NCBI RefSeq assembly: GCF_900177795.1
Contig: NZ_FXWJ01000005.1
Location: 434,001-498,000, forward strand
Reading direction: 5' to 3'
Length of the DNA: 64,000 nt
Source: Plantibacter elymi (nom. nud.)
GTDB taxonomy: Bacteria > Actinomycetota > Actinomycetes > Actinomycetales > Microbacteriaceae
Numbering within the stretch: the first letter of the stretch is position 1; the number at the start of each line of letters is the position of its first letter. The notes under the pieces are model-generated. The model was not told the origin of the DNA. It saw only the letters and a list, made by a program, of their open reading frames with translations, and did no database searches. Made by a program: the position numbers and the translations under genes. Below are positions 8,201 through 16,520 of this stretch, piece by piece.

Positions 8201-10243
8201 ATGTCCACCCCACTCATCACCCCAGGGCTCGTCGCCCTCGACGCCGACCTCGGCACCGATCGCGCGGGTGTCATCCGCGCGCTCGCCGAGCTCGTCGTCC
8301 GCGCCGGCCGTGCCACCGACACCGAGGCCCTCTTCGCCGACGCCTGGGCGCGGGAGAGCAAGACCGACACCGGCATCCCCGGCGGCATCGCGATCCCGCA
8401 CTGCCGTTCAGCCGCTGTCACCGAGCCGACGCTCGCGATGGCCCGCGTCTCGCCGCTCGTCGACTTCGGTTCCGACGACGGCCCGGCCGACCTCCTCTTC
8501 TTCATCGCAGCCCCGGACGGCGCCGACCAGGCGCACCTCGCCCTGCTGTCGAAGCTCGCGCGCTCGCTCATCAAGGCCGAGTTCGTGACCTCGCTGCGTG
8601 AGGCGCCCGACGCCGCCGCGGTGGTCGCCCTCGTCGATGGTGCACTCAGCGACGCACCCAAGCCGGCAGCGGCTCCTGCCGCCGAGCGCGCCGCGACGGC
8701 TCCCGTCGAGGCAGGCGACCAGGCCGCACGGCCCGTGCTCATCGCGGTCACCTCGTGCGCGACGGGTATCGCCCACACCTACATGGCGGCCGACTCGCTC
8801 GCCGCCACCGCGAAGCGCCTCGGTGTCGAGCTCCACGTCGAGACGCAGGGCGCCTCCGGTGCGACCCCGCTGCCCGCCGACGTCGTCGCGAAGGCACAGG
8901 CGGTCATCTTCGCCGTCGACGTGGACGTCCGCGACGTCACCCGCTTCGCCGGGAAGCCCGTCATCAAGGCTCCCGTGAAGCGCGGCATCGACGCCCCGGA
9001 ACAGCTCATCAACGACGCGGTCGCCGCGATCTCGAACCCGAACGCCCCACGGGTCGCCGCAGCTGCCGGTGAGGCCTCCGCGTCGACGTCGGACAAGAAG
9101 GACGCCAACGTCGGTCAGTCGATCAAGCGCTGGCTGCTCACCGGTGTGAGCTACATGATCCCGTTCGTCGCGGGTGGCGGGCTGCTCATCGCCCTCGGCT
9201 TCCTCCTCGGTGGATACAACATCACCGAGAACGCCGGCAAGATCATCGTCGAGAACAGCCTCGCGAACCTGCCGGCCGGCGGCCTGGGCGCCTACCTCGG
9301 TGCGGTCGCATTCTCCATCGGCGCCGCCTCGATGGGCTTCCTCGTCCCCGCTCTCGCGGGCTTCATCGCCTTCGCCATCGCCGACCGACCGGGCATCGCG
9401 CCCGGGTTCGTCGCCGGTGCCGTCGCCCTCCTCATGAGCGCCGGCTTCCTCGGCGGACTCGTCGGTGGTCTGCTCGCCGGTGGTGTCGCCTACGGCCTCG
9501 GTCGCCTGAACGTGCCGCGGTGGCTGCGTGGGCTGATGCCCGTCGTGATCATCCCGCTGATCGGCTCGATCGTCGCGTCCGGCCTCATGATCCTCGTCCT
9601 CGGCGGCCCGATCGCCGCGCTCATGGGCGGGCTCAACTCCTGGCTCTCCGGCCTCACCGGTGTCTCCGCGATCCTGCTCGGCGTGATCCTCGGCACGATG
9701 ATGGCCTTCGACCTCGGTGGCCCCGTCAACAAGGTCGCGTACTCGTTCGCCGTCGCCGGTCTCGGTGCTGGCACGCTCGCCAACCAGGCACCGTGGCAGA
9801 TCATGGCCGCTGTGATGGCCGCCGGCATGGTGCCGCCGCTCGCGATGGCACTCGCCTCGACCGTCCTCAGCCGTCGTTCGTTCACCGCGGTCGAGCGGGA
9901 GAACGGTAAGGCAGCCTGGCTGCTCGGCGCCGCGTTCATCAGCGAGGGTGCGATCCCGTTCGCCGCGGCCGACCTGTTCCGCGTCATCCCGGCGTCGATC
10001 CTCGGTGGTGCCGCCACCGGTGCGCTCATCATGGCGACCGGCGTCACCTCGCAGGCACCGCACGGTGGCATCTTCGTGTTCTTCGCCATCGGCAACATCG
10101 GGATGTTCATCCTGTCGGTCGCCGTCGGCACGGTCATCACCGCCGTCGCCGTCATCCTGCTCAAGCGGTTCGCCCGTCGTCGTCCGGTGGAGGGTGCCGA
10201 CACGGCAGCCCCCGCGGTCGCCACCGAGCCCGCGACCGTCTGA
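8201..10243 (+). CDS. fruA: Fructose-specific PTS enzyme EIIABC
   Basis: 680 residues; ATG at 8201 preceded by GAAGGAG. It imports fructose and phosphorylates it at C1. Order: EIIA (residues ~5-150) with phospho-His in GIAIPHCRS (~67); an Ala/Pro linker; EIIB (~175-275) with phospho-Cys in VTSCATGIAHTYMAA (~186); EIIC (~305-660), a multi-helix membrane domain with GGPVNKVAYSF and ISEGAIPFAAADLFR motifs. The full three-domain arrangement is intact. It is cotranscribed with the regulator, fruK and ptsH. Enzyme I is not in the window. Confidence 0.95.
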   Translation: MSTPLITPGLVALDADLGTDRAGVIRALAELVVRAGRATDTEALFADAWARESKTDTGIPGGIAIPHCRSAAVTEPTLAMARVSPLVDFGSDDGPADLLFFIAAPDGADQAHLALLSKLARSLIKAEFVTSLREAPDAAAVVALVDGALSDAPKPAAAPAAERAATAPVEAGDQAARPVLIAVTSCATGIAHTYMAADSLAATAKRLGVELHVETQGASGATPLPADVVAKAQAVIFAVDVDVRDVTRFAGKPVIKAPVKRGIDAPEQLINDAVAAISNPNAPRVAAAAGEASASTSDKKDANVGQSIKRWLLTGVSYMIPFVAGGGLLIALGFLLGGYNITENAGKIIVENSLANLPAGGLGAYLGAVAFSIGAASMGFLVPALAGFIAFAIADRPGIAPGFVAGAVALLMSAGFLGGLVGGLLAGGVAYGLGRLNVPRWLRGLMPVVIIPLIGSIVASGLMILVLGGPIAALMGGLNSWLSGLTGVSAILLGVILGTMMAFDLGGPVNKVAYSFAVAGLGAGTLANQAPWQIMAAVMAAGMVPPLAMALASTVLSRRSFTAVERENGKAAWLLGAAFISEGAIPFAAADLFRVIPASILGGAATGALIMATGVTSQAPHGGIFVFFAIGNIGMFILSVAVGTVITAVAVILLKRFARRRPVEGADTAAPAVATEPATV

Positions 10244-10322
10244 TCCGTACCCGTCCGATCCACAGCCTGACCTGATCCACTGGTCCGGCCGGCACCAACC
10301 GAACCGCAGAAGGAGCATCATC

Positions 10323-10592
10323 ATGGCCGAACGCCAAGCCACCATCGCCAGCCGCGTCGGGCTGCACGCCCGCCCCGCCAAGCTCTTCATCGAGACGGTC
10401 AAGCGCCAGCCGGTGCCCGTCACGATCGAGCTGGGCGACTCTGGCCCGCTCGACGCCTCGAGCATCCTCACGATCATGAGCCTCGGCGCCACCAACGGCG
10501 ACGTCGTCACCCTCCGCGCTGAGGGCGAGGGCGCCGACGAGGCGCTCGCCGAGCTCGCCGGTCTCCTTGAGACGGACCTCGACGCCGAGTAG
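10323..10592 (+). CDS. ptsH: Phosphocarrier protein HPr (copy 1)
   Basis: 89 residues; ATG at 10323 with AGAAGGAG upstream. HPr transfers phosphate from enzyme I to EIIA; the active-site His lies in VGLHARPA (residue ~15). The regulatory Ser region reads DASSILTIMSLGA (~46). Length is typical. It is the last gene of the fructose operon, ends at a strong terminator, and is duplicated almost identically at 13726-13995. Confidence 0.95.
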   Translation: MAERQATIASRVGLHARPAKLFIETVKRQPVPVTIELGDSGPLDASSILTIMSLGATNGDVVTLRAEGEGADEALAELAGLLETDLDAE

Positions 10593-10610
10593 TCACCCTG
10601 CACCACGAAG

Positions 10611-10647
10611 CCCCGCCGCCCGAGTCATCTCGGACGGCGGGGTTTCC
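10611..10647 (+). terminator. Intrinsic terminator of the fructose operon
   Basis: A 14-nt-armed stem with one mismatch (10611-10624 / 10629-10642) and a TCAT loop, followed by TTTCC. Confidence 0.8.
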
Positions 10648-10649
10648 TC

Positions 10650-10880
10650 GTGGGCCCTTCGACAGGCTCAGGGAGCGTGGAACCGTTTCGGTCACTGAGC
10701 TTGTCGAAGTGCCCTCGGGGAACCGTTTCGTGTCGTGCGTGGTTGCTCGTGGGCCCGTCGACAGTCTCAGGGAGCGTGGAACCGTTCCGGTCACTGAGCT
10801 TGTCGAAGTGCCCTCGGGGACCGTGGCGTGTCGTGCGTGGTTGCTCGTGGGCCCTTCGACAGGCTCAGGGAGCGGGCTTT
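10650..10880. repeat. Direct repeat of about 99 bp, three copies, carrying REP-like elements
   Basis: GTGGGCCC(T/G)TCGACAG begins at 10650, 10749 and 10847. Each unit joins a reverse and a forward copy of the CTGAGC(C/T)TGTCGAAG element and ends in CGTGCGTGGTTGCTC; the third is truncated. This fills the gap between the ptsH terminator and the convergent response-regulator gene; no coding potential is seen. Confidence 0.8.
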
Positions 10881-10887
10881 CGCGGGT

Positions 10888-11523
10888 TCAGCGATGCTCG
10901 GGCGGACGGACGATGCCGCGCTGTCGAGCCGCAGCGATGGCGGCGCCGCGACCGTCCACCCCGAGTTTCGTGTAGATGTGCGCGAGGTGGGTCTTGACGG
11001 TCGTCTCGCTGATGAACAGCCGACGCGCCAGTTCGCGGTTGCCGAGACCGTCCGTGAGCAACTCCAGGATCTCGGCCTCGCGCGGGGTCAGGGCTTCCTG
11101 GCGATGTTGCAGGTGATGCATGAGCCGTGATGCCACCTGTGTGCTCAGCGCGCTCTGTCCCATCGCTGCCGTTCGCACCGCGCGGAAGATCTCCTCGGGC
11201 GACGACGTCTTGAGCACATACCCGACGGCTCCTGCGTCGACGGCCCGGACGATGTCGGCATCCGTGTCGTATGTGGTGAAGATCAGTACCTGCGGTGCCG
11301 GGCTGAGCGCGCGGAGACGCCTGGTCGTCTCGATCCCGCCGATCCCGTCGCCCATCGCGAGATCGACGACCACGAGGTCCGGCTGCACCTCGGCGACCAG
11401 TGGAACCGCGTTCTCGCCGGACGACGCCTCACCCACGATCTCGAGGTCGGGTTGGGTCTGCAGGATCAGGCGCAGACCCGCTCGCACCACGGCATGATCG
11501 TCGACCAGGACGAGCCTCAGCAC
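10888..11523 (-). CDS. NarL/LuxR-family response regulator
   Basis: 211 residues. The receiver domain (residues 1-120) has the acidic DD pair near the start (VLVDDH), phospho-Asp in DLVVVDLAMGDG (~54), Thr in IFTTYDTD (~82) and Lys in VGYVLKTS (~104). The C-terminal LuxR HTH (~145-205) has TPREAEILELLTDGLGNRELA and TVKTHLAHIYTKLGV. It overlaps the upstream sensor kinase by 7 nt, forming a two-component pair. Targets probably include the divergent promoter region (see the inverted repeat at 12763). Confidence 0.92.
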   Translation of the reverse strand: MLRLVLVDDHAVVRAGLRLILQTQPDLEIVGEASSGENAVPLVAEVQPDLVVVDLAMGDGIGGIETTRRLRALSPAPQVLIFTTYDTDADIVRAVDAGAVGYVLKTSSPEEIFRAVRTAAMGQSALSTQVASRLMHHLQHRQEALTPREAEILELLTDGLGNRELARRLFISETTVKTHLAHIYTKLGVDGRGAAIAAARQRGIVRPPEHR

Positions 11524-12713
11524 GTCGACCCCGCATCGGTCGGGAGCTGGGCGACGATCACGGTGCCGTCACCGGGGGCACTCTCCACCGTGAACCGACC
11601 GCCGAGTTGCTCGATCCGCTGTCGCATCGCCCGCAGCCCGTAGCCGCCGGTGCTCGACGGTTCGGGGACCGCCGACGCATCGAATCCGACCCCGTCGTCG
11701 GCGATGTCGACGACGACCTGGTCGGCCAGACAGCTGAGGGTGACGTGGATCGCCGATGCGCCGGCATGGTGATCGGCGTTCTGCACGGCACTCTGACAGA
11801 CGCGCAGGATCGCGTGGGCGATCTCAGGCGGGTAGGGCCTCGGCTCGCCGTCGATGCGCAGCTGGGCGGAGGGGGTCTCCGCGACCAGATGTCCGAGCGC
11901 GGATGCGAGACTGATGCCGTCGAGCCGGGGTGAACCGAGGTCGTGGACGAGGTTCCGCGCCTCGCCGAGCGTCGAGCGGATCAGCTCGACCGCCTCGCGC
12001 AGACGGGCGCGGCTGGTGGCCGGAGACGTGTCGATCGTCTGCGCGGTGGCCTCCATGATGAGGAGCGAACTCGCGAGTCCCTGGGTCACGGAGTCGTGGA
12101 GTTCGCTCGACACCCGTGCCCGCTCCTGAGCGATCCCGGCTTGTCGCTCGGTCGCGGCGAGTCGCTCCTGGGCTTCCGTCAGTCGACGGATGAGCGCCGC
12201 CTGTGTCCGGTTGTCCGACTCGATCCGTGAGGTGACGACGCTCACGAGCGCAGCCACCACCGCTGTCCCCACCACGATCGTCCAGTCGAAGCCGCCGGTG
12301 AGGACGAGGAGCGAGCGCGCGCAGACAGCGGCGAGACCGACGGCGATCCACGCGGTCGGGAAGGCGCGGCGTGCGAGGAAGTAGACCGAGAACGCCGTCC
12401 ACCAGAAGCTCGGGGCGATGAGCACGAGCAGCGTCCACAGTGCGAGCAGGATCACGACGAGGATCCGGTGTCGGACGCCCGTCTTCCGCGTGGCGAGGAG
12501 GTAGGCGGCCGCGGTCGCGACGGTCAGTGCAGCGACGGTCCAGTTCACCGCCTCGACCCCGTGACTCATGACGTATCGCACGGCCGAGGTCACGAGCAGC
12601 GCGAAGAAGGTGAGGTTGAGCACGACGTCGAGGGGCGTCGCGCCGAGGGCTGCGGCTCGGCGGTACGGGCGGGAGTCCGGGGTCGGTTGGGCTGATGTTC
12701 GAGCGTCTGACAT
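11517..12713 (-). CDS. NarL-type sensor histidine kinase
   Basis: 398 residues. The N-terminal half is a membrane domain with about five or six helices (residues ~25-155) and little extracytoplasmic sequence. A short coiled coil (TEAQERLAATERQAGIAQERA, partly) and the HisKA_3 dimerisation helix follow, with phospho-His in SSELHDSVTQGLA (~205). The C-terminal HATPase has DDGVGFD and GGYGLRAMRQRIEQLGG. It phosphorylates the overlapping response regulator. It is divergent from a secreted HbpS/GlcG-like lipoprotein, an arrangement recalling HbpS-SenS-SenR of Streptomyces reticuli, where the heme-binding protein modulates the kinase. Confidence 0.92.
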   Translation of the reverse strand: MSDARTSAQPTPDSRPYRRAAALGATPLDVVLNLTFFALLVTSAVRYVMSHGVEAVNWTVAALTVATAAAYLLATRKTGVRHRILVVILLALWTLLVLIAPSFWWTAFSVYFLARRAFPTAWIAVGLAAVCARSLLVLTGGFDWTIVVGTAVVAALVSVVTSRIESDNRTQAALIRRLTEAQERLAATERQAGIAQERARVSSELHDSVTQGLASSLLIMEATAQTIDTSPATSRARLREAVELIRSTLGEARNLVHDLGSPRLDGISLASALGHLVAETPSAQLRIDGEPRPYPPEIAHAILRVCQSAVQNADHHAGASAIHVTLSCLADQVVVDIADDGVGFDASAVPEPSSTGGYGLRAMRQRIEQLGGRFTVESAPGDGTVIVAQLPTDAGSTC

Positions 12714-12762
12714 GGGACCTTTCCGGCGATCCCTCCATGCTAGGCGAGCCTTCGAGGGCCTG

Positions 12763-12782
12763 CCTCATCCGAAGGGATGAGG
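12763..12782. promoter_or_regulatory. Inverted repeat, candidate operator of the two-component system
   Basis: Perfect palindrome CCTCATCC-GAAG-GGATGAGG in the intergenic region between the kinase and the lipoprotein genes. A half-like site (CATCATCCGATG) lies near 12867. Position and symmetry suggest a response-regulator site; this is inference. Confidence 0.45.
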
Positions 12783-12906
12783 GCCGGTCCGCCATCGGCC
12801 CGACCGGATCCGGGCGGCGCGGACGAGGTGGAGGCAGCACCGCCCGGACGAGAGTTGTCGGAGCGCATCATCCGATGCCGAAGCACGAACAACCCAGAGG
12901 AACACC

Positions 12907-13473
12907 ATGAAATCGTCACGCACCGCACGCCTCGGCACCATCGTCGCCGGACTCGCCGTCCTTGGAACCTTGACCGCCTGCACCGGCCCCGCCTCGTCGA
13001 CGACCGCGACCTCGGCGTCGCCGGTGGCCGAGGCCGCGGAATCCCGGACCGTCGAGCTTCCGCGACTGTCCGCCGACGCAGCATTGGAAGCTGCGACCGC
13101 CGCGCTGGACTCGTGTCGAGCGAGCGGGGTCGGGTTCGTCACCGTCTCCGTCGTCGACCGCTTCGGTCAAGTGCAGGCCGTGGTCCGCGGTGACGGCGCT
13201 GCGGAGCACACCCTCTCGGCGTCGGCCGAGAAGGGATACACGGCGGCGGCGTTCGGAGCCAACACCTCCGAGCTGACGGAGCGCCTGCCGGAGGGCGGCG
13301 GGGCGACGCTTCGCGACCTCGAGGGGACCCTGTTCCTGGCAGGCGGGGTGCCGATCAAGGTCGGTACGGCGACGATCGCGGGCATCGGCGTCGGTGGAGC
13401 CCCGGACGGCATGGTCGACGAGGGTTGTGCGGCGGCCGGCGCTGCGGTCCTGGCGGAGGACGCGGCGAGCTGA
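12907..13473 (+). CDS. Secreted lipoprotein with HbpS/GlcG-like heme-binding domain
   Basis: 188 residues; ATG at 12907 after AGAGGAACACC. A signal peptide with lipobox (GTLTACTG; Cys ~22) predicts an outer-face lipoprotein. Residues ~50-180 form the HbpS/GlcG domain: LSADAALEAATAALDSCRA, FVTVSVVDRFGQVQAVVRGD, SAEKGYTAAAF and the C-terminal GGVPIKVG, AGIGVGGAPDGMVDEGCA. Family members bind heme or cobalamin and can partner with sensor kinases. The divergent NarL two-component system is the likely partner. Its own heme binding is not shown here. Confidence 0.8.
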   Translation: MKSSRTARLGTIVAGLAVLGTLTACTGPASSTTATSASPVAEAAESRTVELPRLSADAALEAATAALDSCRASGVGFVTVSVVDRFGQVQAVVRGDGAAEHTLSASAEKGYTAAAFGANTSELTERLPEGGGATLRDLEGTLFLAGGVPIKVGTATIAGIGVGGAPDGMVDEGCAAAGAAVLAEDAAS

Positions 13474-13500
13474 CGGTCGGCTCACCGGAACGCGAACGCC

Positions 13501-13554
13501 CGTTCGCCCACGTTTGGGCGAACGGGCGTTGCGTCGCCCGAAGATGGGCGAATG
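13501..13554. repeat. Paired-hairpin intergenic element, copy 2
   Basis: First hairpin: perfect 10-bp stem CGTTCGCCCA / TGGGCGAACG with a CGTT loop. Second: TCGCCCGAAGATGGGCGA. It lies 27 nt after the lipoprotein stop codon. Confidence 0.7.
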
Positions 13555-13559
13555 GAGGG

Positions 13560-13711
13560 CTAGCTGGCTGTGCGACGGCGACGCGCGAGCAGCACCGAAG
13601 CGAAGCCGACGAGGCCGAGGAGCAGCGCGACGAGCCCGATGCTCGACACGTCCACACCCGTGCGCGACAGCGAGTCGGCGCCGGCGGCCGAACCACCCGA
13701 AGGCGAGCTCG
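13560..13711 (-). pseudogene. Orphan C-terminal anchor fragment of a GH30-type surface protein
   Basis: The minus strand encodes TSSPSGGSAAG-ADSLSRTGVDVSS followed by the hydrophobic anchor and RRRRTAS stop. This matches the last ~50 residues of the GH30 surface protein at 17399-17550 almost exactly, differing at a few bases and the last residues. There is no start and no upstream domain. The copied segment ends abruptly at GAGCTCGT, where the second ptsH block begins. It is a duplication scar, not a gene. Confidence 0.88.
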
Positions 13712-13725
13712 TAAGGAGCATCATC

Positions 13726-13995
13726 ATGGCCGAACGCCAAGCCACCATCGCCAGCCGCGTCGGGCTGCACGCCCGCCCCGCCAAGCTCTTCATCGAGACG
13801 GTCAAGCGCCAGCCGGTGCCCGTCACGATCGAGCTGGGCGACTCTGGCCCGCTCGACGCCTCGAGCATCCTCACGATCATGAGCCTCGGCGCCACCAACG
13901 GCGACGTCGTCACCCTCCGCGCTGAGGGCGAGGGTGCCGACGAGGCGCTTGCCGAGCTCGCCGGTCTCCTCGAGACGGACCTCGACGCCGAGTAG
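13726..13995 (+). CDS. ptsH: Phosphocarrier protein HPr (copy 2)
   Basis: 89 residues, identical in protein sequence to copy 1, including active-site His in VGLHARPA. It keeps AAGGAGCATCATC as ribosome site but has lost the fructose-operon promoter; upstream lies an inverted anchor-gene fragment. Transcription could only come from read-through of the lipoprotein gene past the paired hairpins or from an unseen promoter, so it may be silent. Its 3' end appears a third time as a fragment at 17228. Confidence 0.85.
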   Translation: MAERQATIASRVGLHARPAKLFIETVKRQPVPVTIELGDSGPLDASSILTIMSLGATNGDVVTLRAEGEGADEALAELAGLLETDLDAE

Positions 13996-14013
13996 TCACC
14001 CTGCACCACGAAG

Positions 14014-14050
14014 CCCCGCCGCCCGAGTCATCTCGGACGGCGGGGCTTCC
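14014..14050 (+). terminator. Intrinsic terminator of ptsH copy 2
   Basis: Copy of the fructose-operon terminator, with one change just after the stem (GGGGCTTCC). Confidence 0.75.
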
Positions 14051-14196
14051 TCGTGGGCCTGTCCTGAGCTCGTCGACGCGCGGTGTTCGCTTCGATCCTG
14101 CGGCCGGTATCGGGGAATGTGCACGCTGAACTCATGCACTCCACCCGTCGAGCGTGTCGATGTGCATCACGGGAGCGCGACGATCGGGTCAGCACG

Positions 14197-15177
14197 TCAA
14201 GCAGCTGGTCCGACCGGATGAACCGAGCTGAGGTGAGTGATGTTGTGATCGCACGAGGTGATGCGGAGGAACCCGTCGTCAGCGAAGCGTTTTGCATGCA
14301 GTGCCGCGTAGGTTTGCCGGTCGGCAATGCCCCAACTGTCGGTGGGGTCGAGCACGGTGATGAATGACAGAGCCGAAGAGGGGACGGAGACCCACCCGAG
14401 AGTGGTCAAGGCGTCGGTCAGACGCGCATGCTCTCGCCGCATGTGGTCGTGGCGAGCGATCGCTCGACCACGCCATGCGGGAGAGAGGAGAACTTCTGCG
14501 GCCGCCAGCTGCAGCGTATTCAAGGCGAACGGGGACTCCTCGGCCGTGTAACCGGGGTCGTGCGTCGCGAGGACGATCCCGCCGAGGCGTACGCCAGCAA
14601 GACCCTCGGTTTTTGAGCAGGAGAAGATCACGTTGTACTGGCTTTCACTCCGTGCGACCAGAGCGGAGAACTCGTTAGAAAAGATGGACAGGTACGTGGC
14701 GTCCACTGTCCAACTCACCTGATCAGACGCAAGGGGGACCGGCAGAGAATCCATCCCGATGGGATTGCCTGGCCAGGTGAGGATCACGTGGGCCGGGCGG
14801 ACATCCACGAGCGTGCGAATCCGTTCCACGTCGAGCACTGCCTGGTATTCGTGAGTGGCGCAACGATTTCGTGCGGCGGCCAGCCGATATCCCGGGTACG
14901 CGGGAGACGGGATATACAGCGACGAGGCAGCAGGCAGGAACCGGGTCACCAGATCGACAGCTCCGTCAGCGCCGCTCGTGAATCGGATCCGTTCGACATC
15001 GATGCCCAGGAGCTCGGCCATTCTGCTGCGCGCGCGGTCTGGTTGCGAGACGGGGTACAGGCGCCAGGGTTGGTCCATCGCCTGCTTCAGGACAGCCTCT
15101 TTGAAGTCGACCGGCCACTCGACCGAGGACTCCGTGTAGTCGACGCCAGGCCGCCGGGGTCGGAACAACCGGGTCAT
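14197..15177 (-). CDS. PLP-dependent class I/II aminotransferase (HisC-like)
   Basis: 326 residues; ATG at 15177 overlaps the stop of the upstream exporter gene (ATGA). A longer in-frame start is unlikely. Fold-type I motifs are present: FTSGADGAVDLV (~67-78), NPIG after TWPG (~138), DATYLSIF with Asp ~159 and Tyr ~162, and SCSKTEGLAGVRLG with the PLP lysine ~189 and Arg ~197. It is slightly shorter than histidinol-phosphate aminotransferases (~350). It is the last gene of a low-GC mini-operon encoding a 34-residue peptide, a small WH/IHH protein and an exporter. A role in modifying a secreted small molecule or peptide is plausible but unproven. Confidence 0.8.
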   Translation of the reverse strand: MTRLFRPRRPGVDYTESSVEWPVDFKEAVLKQAMDQPWRLYPVSQPDRARSRMAELLGIDVERIRFTSGADGAVDLVTRFLPAASSLYIPSPAYPGYRLAAARNRCATHEYQAVLDVERIRTLVDVRPAHVILTWPGNPIGMDSLPVPLASDQVSWTVDATYLSIFSNEFSALVARSESQYNVIFSCSKTEGLAGVRLGGIVLATHDPGYTAEESPFALNTLQLAAAEVLLSPAWRGRAIARHDHMRREHARLTDALTTLGWVSVPSSALSFITVLDPTDSWGIADRQTYAALHAKRFADDGFLRITSCDHNITHLSSVHPVGPAA

Positions 15178-16505
15178 GCCACGAGCTCTGTTCGGCGTCT
15201 GCTCGCTCTCACGAGCCCAACCCAGACGCACGCGCAGAAGGCGCCGCGAGCGGTGAGCAGCACCGCCCAGATAGTGGGGAGGGATAGCGCCCCCGCAGCG
15301 CTTCCGATCGCGATCACGGGCAGGGTGAGGCCCCACATGCAGATCGTCAGCGGGAGAAGGACCGCTGTCGGTTTCACGATGACCTTCAGCATCGCTGAAC
15401 CGACTCCCGCGATCGGTTCGAGCATGAGCTGGAACCCCACGAGTCGAACCACGAGCTCGGTGTCATGCCCTTGGGGGAGTCCGAGGACGTGCTGAAGGGG
15501 CCAAGGAGCCAGAGCCAGAGCTGCTCCGACGGGGACGAGGACGTACGCTACCGTGCCGATCGCTTGTCGGATGAGTCCCGAATCGATGAGGCGACGATCG
15601 GAGCGGTGAACGACGAGCCGCCCGCCGACCAGCCCGATGCTCTTGAGCGGAATGACGACCGAGCGTACGAACGCGATGGCGGTGACGGTCACCGCGCCGG
15701 GAAGTGGACCGACGCTCGCGGCGAGCTGGGACACGAGCGCGAACGTGCTGAGCAACACGACGCCGTCATATGCTCCCGCGGCGGTGCGGGGAACGTTGCG
15801 AAGCGTCTGAGCAGGGCTCGACGTGAACACTGACCATCCGGCCCGGATGATGCCGCGGTCTCGTTCGCCGAGGCTGTCGCGTCGCCGAGCGAAGCCCCAG
15901 GCCTCCGCGGCTATTCCACTCAGGCCGATGGACAGGAGTGCCGTGGTGGCGTCTGGCGCAACTCCAGTGCCGAGCAGCGCAAGGCCCGTGCCGATGACGA
16001 ATGTCTCGAACGAATGTTGTGTGCTGAGCCGCTCCAGTCCGAGGAACTGCTGCTTTCCGGCAAGACACTGCCCGAGCGGCAGGAGGATCGCGCCCACCGT
16101 GGCGGCCGCGTAGGCCAAGACATATTGACCACGATCACCGGGTATGAGAGCGGTGCTGATGGCTCCGAAGCCGCAGGTGAGCACCACGAGCACGAATGTC
16201 GAGGCCCAAGCCGTCGAGATGATCTCCGTGAACTGCTCGCTGCCCGCTGCGTCGCTCTGCCCTCGCATGCGTAGATGGCTGAGTCGTGAGACAACAGCGA
16301 TGCCGTGCCCCGCGCACAGAACGACGGCTATGCCGTACACGTTCACGGCGATGCCGTACGTGGAGACGGTTGTGGGTCCGAACTCTGCAAGGGCGATGAT
16401 CGTGACCATTGCACGCACACCACCGAACGCCGAGCCCAGCGCCATGAGCGAGCCGCGGCGGAGGAAGTCTCGCCGAAACCTCCGTTTCGACTCGCTCATG
16501 GACAC
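15174..16505 (-). CDS. MOP/MATE-like multi-pass exporter
   Basis: 443 residues from the GTG at 16505 (441 from ATG at 16499). About 12 hydrophobic helices are spread over the length with basic cytoplasmic loops (KRRFRRDFLRRGS at the N-terminus, RRRDSLGERDRG mid-protein). The layout resembles MATE or polysaccharide-flippase members of the MOP superfamily, but no strong signature is visible. It lies 15 nt after the small WH/IHH protein and overlaps the aminotransferase, so all are co-expressed. It probably exports or flips the product of this mini-operon. Confidence 0.65.
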   Translation of the reverse strand: MSMSESKRRFRRDFLRRGSLMALGSAFGGVRAMVTIIALAEFGPTTVSTYGIAVNVYGIAVVLCAGHGIAVVSRLSHLRMRGQSDAAGSEQFTEIISTAWASTFVLVVLTCGFGAISTALIPGDRGQYVLAYAAATVGAILLPLGQCLAGKQQFLGLERLSTQHSFETFVIGTGLALLGTGVAPDATTALLSIGLSGIAAEAWGFARRRDSLGERDRGIIRAGWSVFTSSPAQTLRNVPRTAAGAYDGVVLLSTFALVSQLAASVGPLPGAVTVTAIAFVRSVVIPLKSIGLVGGRLVVHRSDRRLIDSGLIRQAIGTVAYVLVPVGAALALAPWPLQHVLGLPQGHDTELVVRLVGFQLMLEPIAGVGSAMLKVIVKPTAVLLPLTICMWGLTLPVIAIGSAAGALSLPTIWAVLLTARGAFCACVWVGLVRASRRRTELVA

Positions 16506-16520
16506 TGGCGCGCTTGTCCG

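Larger units (their letters stand above)
13713..14059 (+). repeat. Duplicated block of about 347 bp: RBS, ptsH, terminator
   Basis: By eye this copy differs from 10310-10656 at only four positions over ~347 bp (three synonymous third positions and one in the terminator), so the duplication is recent or kept homogeneous. Confidence 0.92.

Noticed and set aside
8408-10606. 732-residue antisense frame over fruA and ptsH
   Set aside because: High-GC shadow; the plus strand has intact PTS domains and the antisense product is low-complexity Arg/Gly/Asp.
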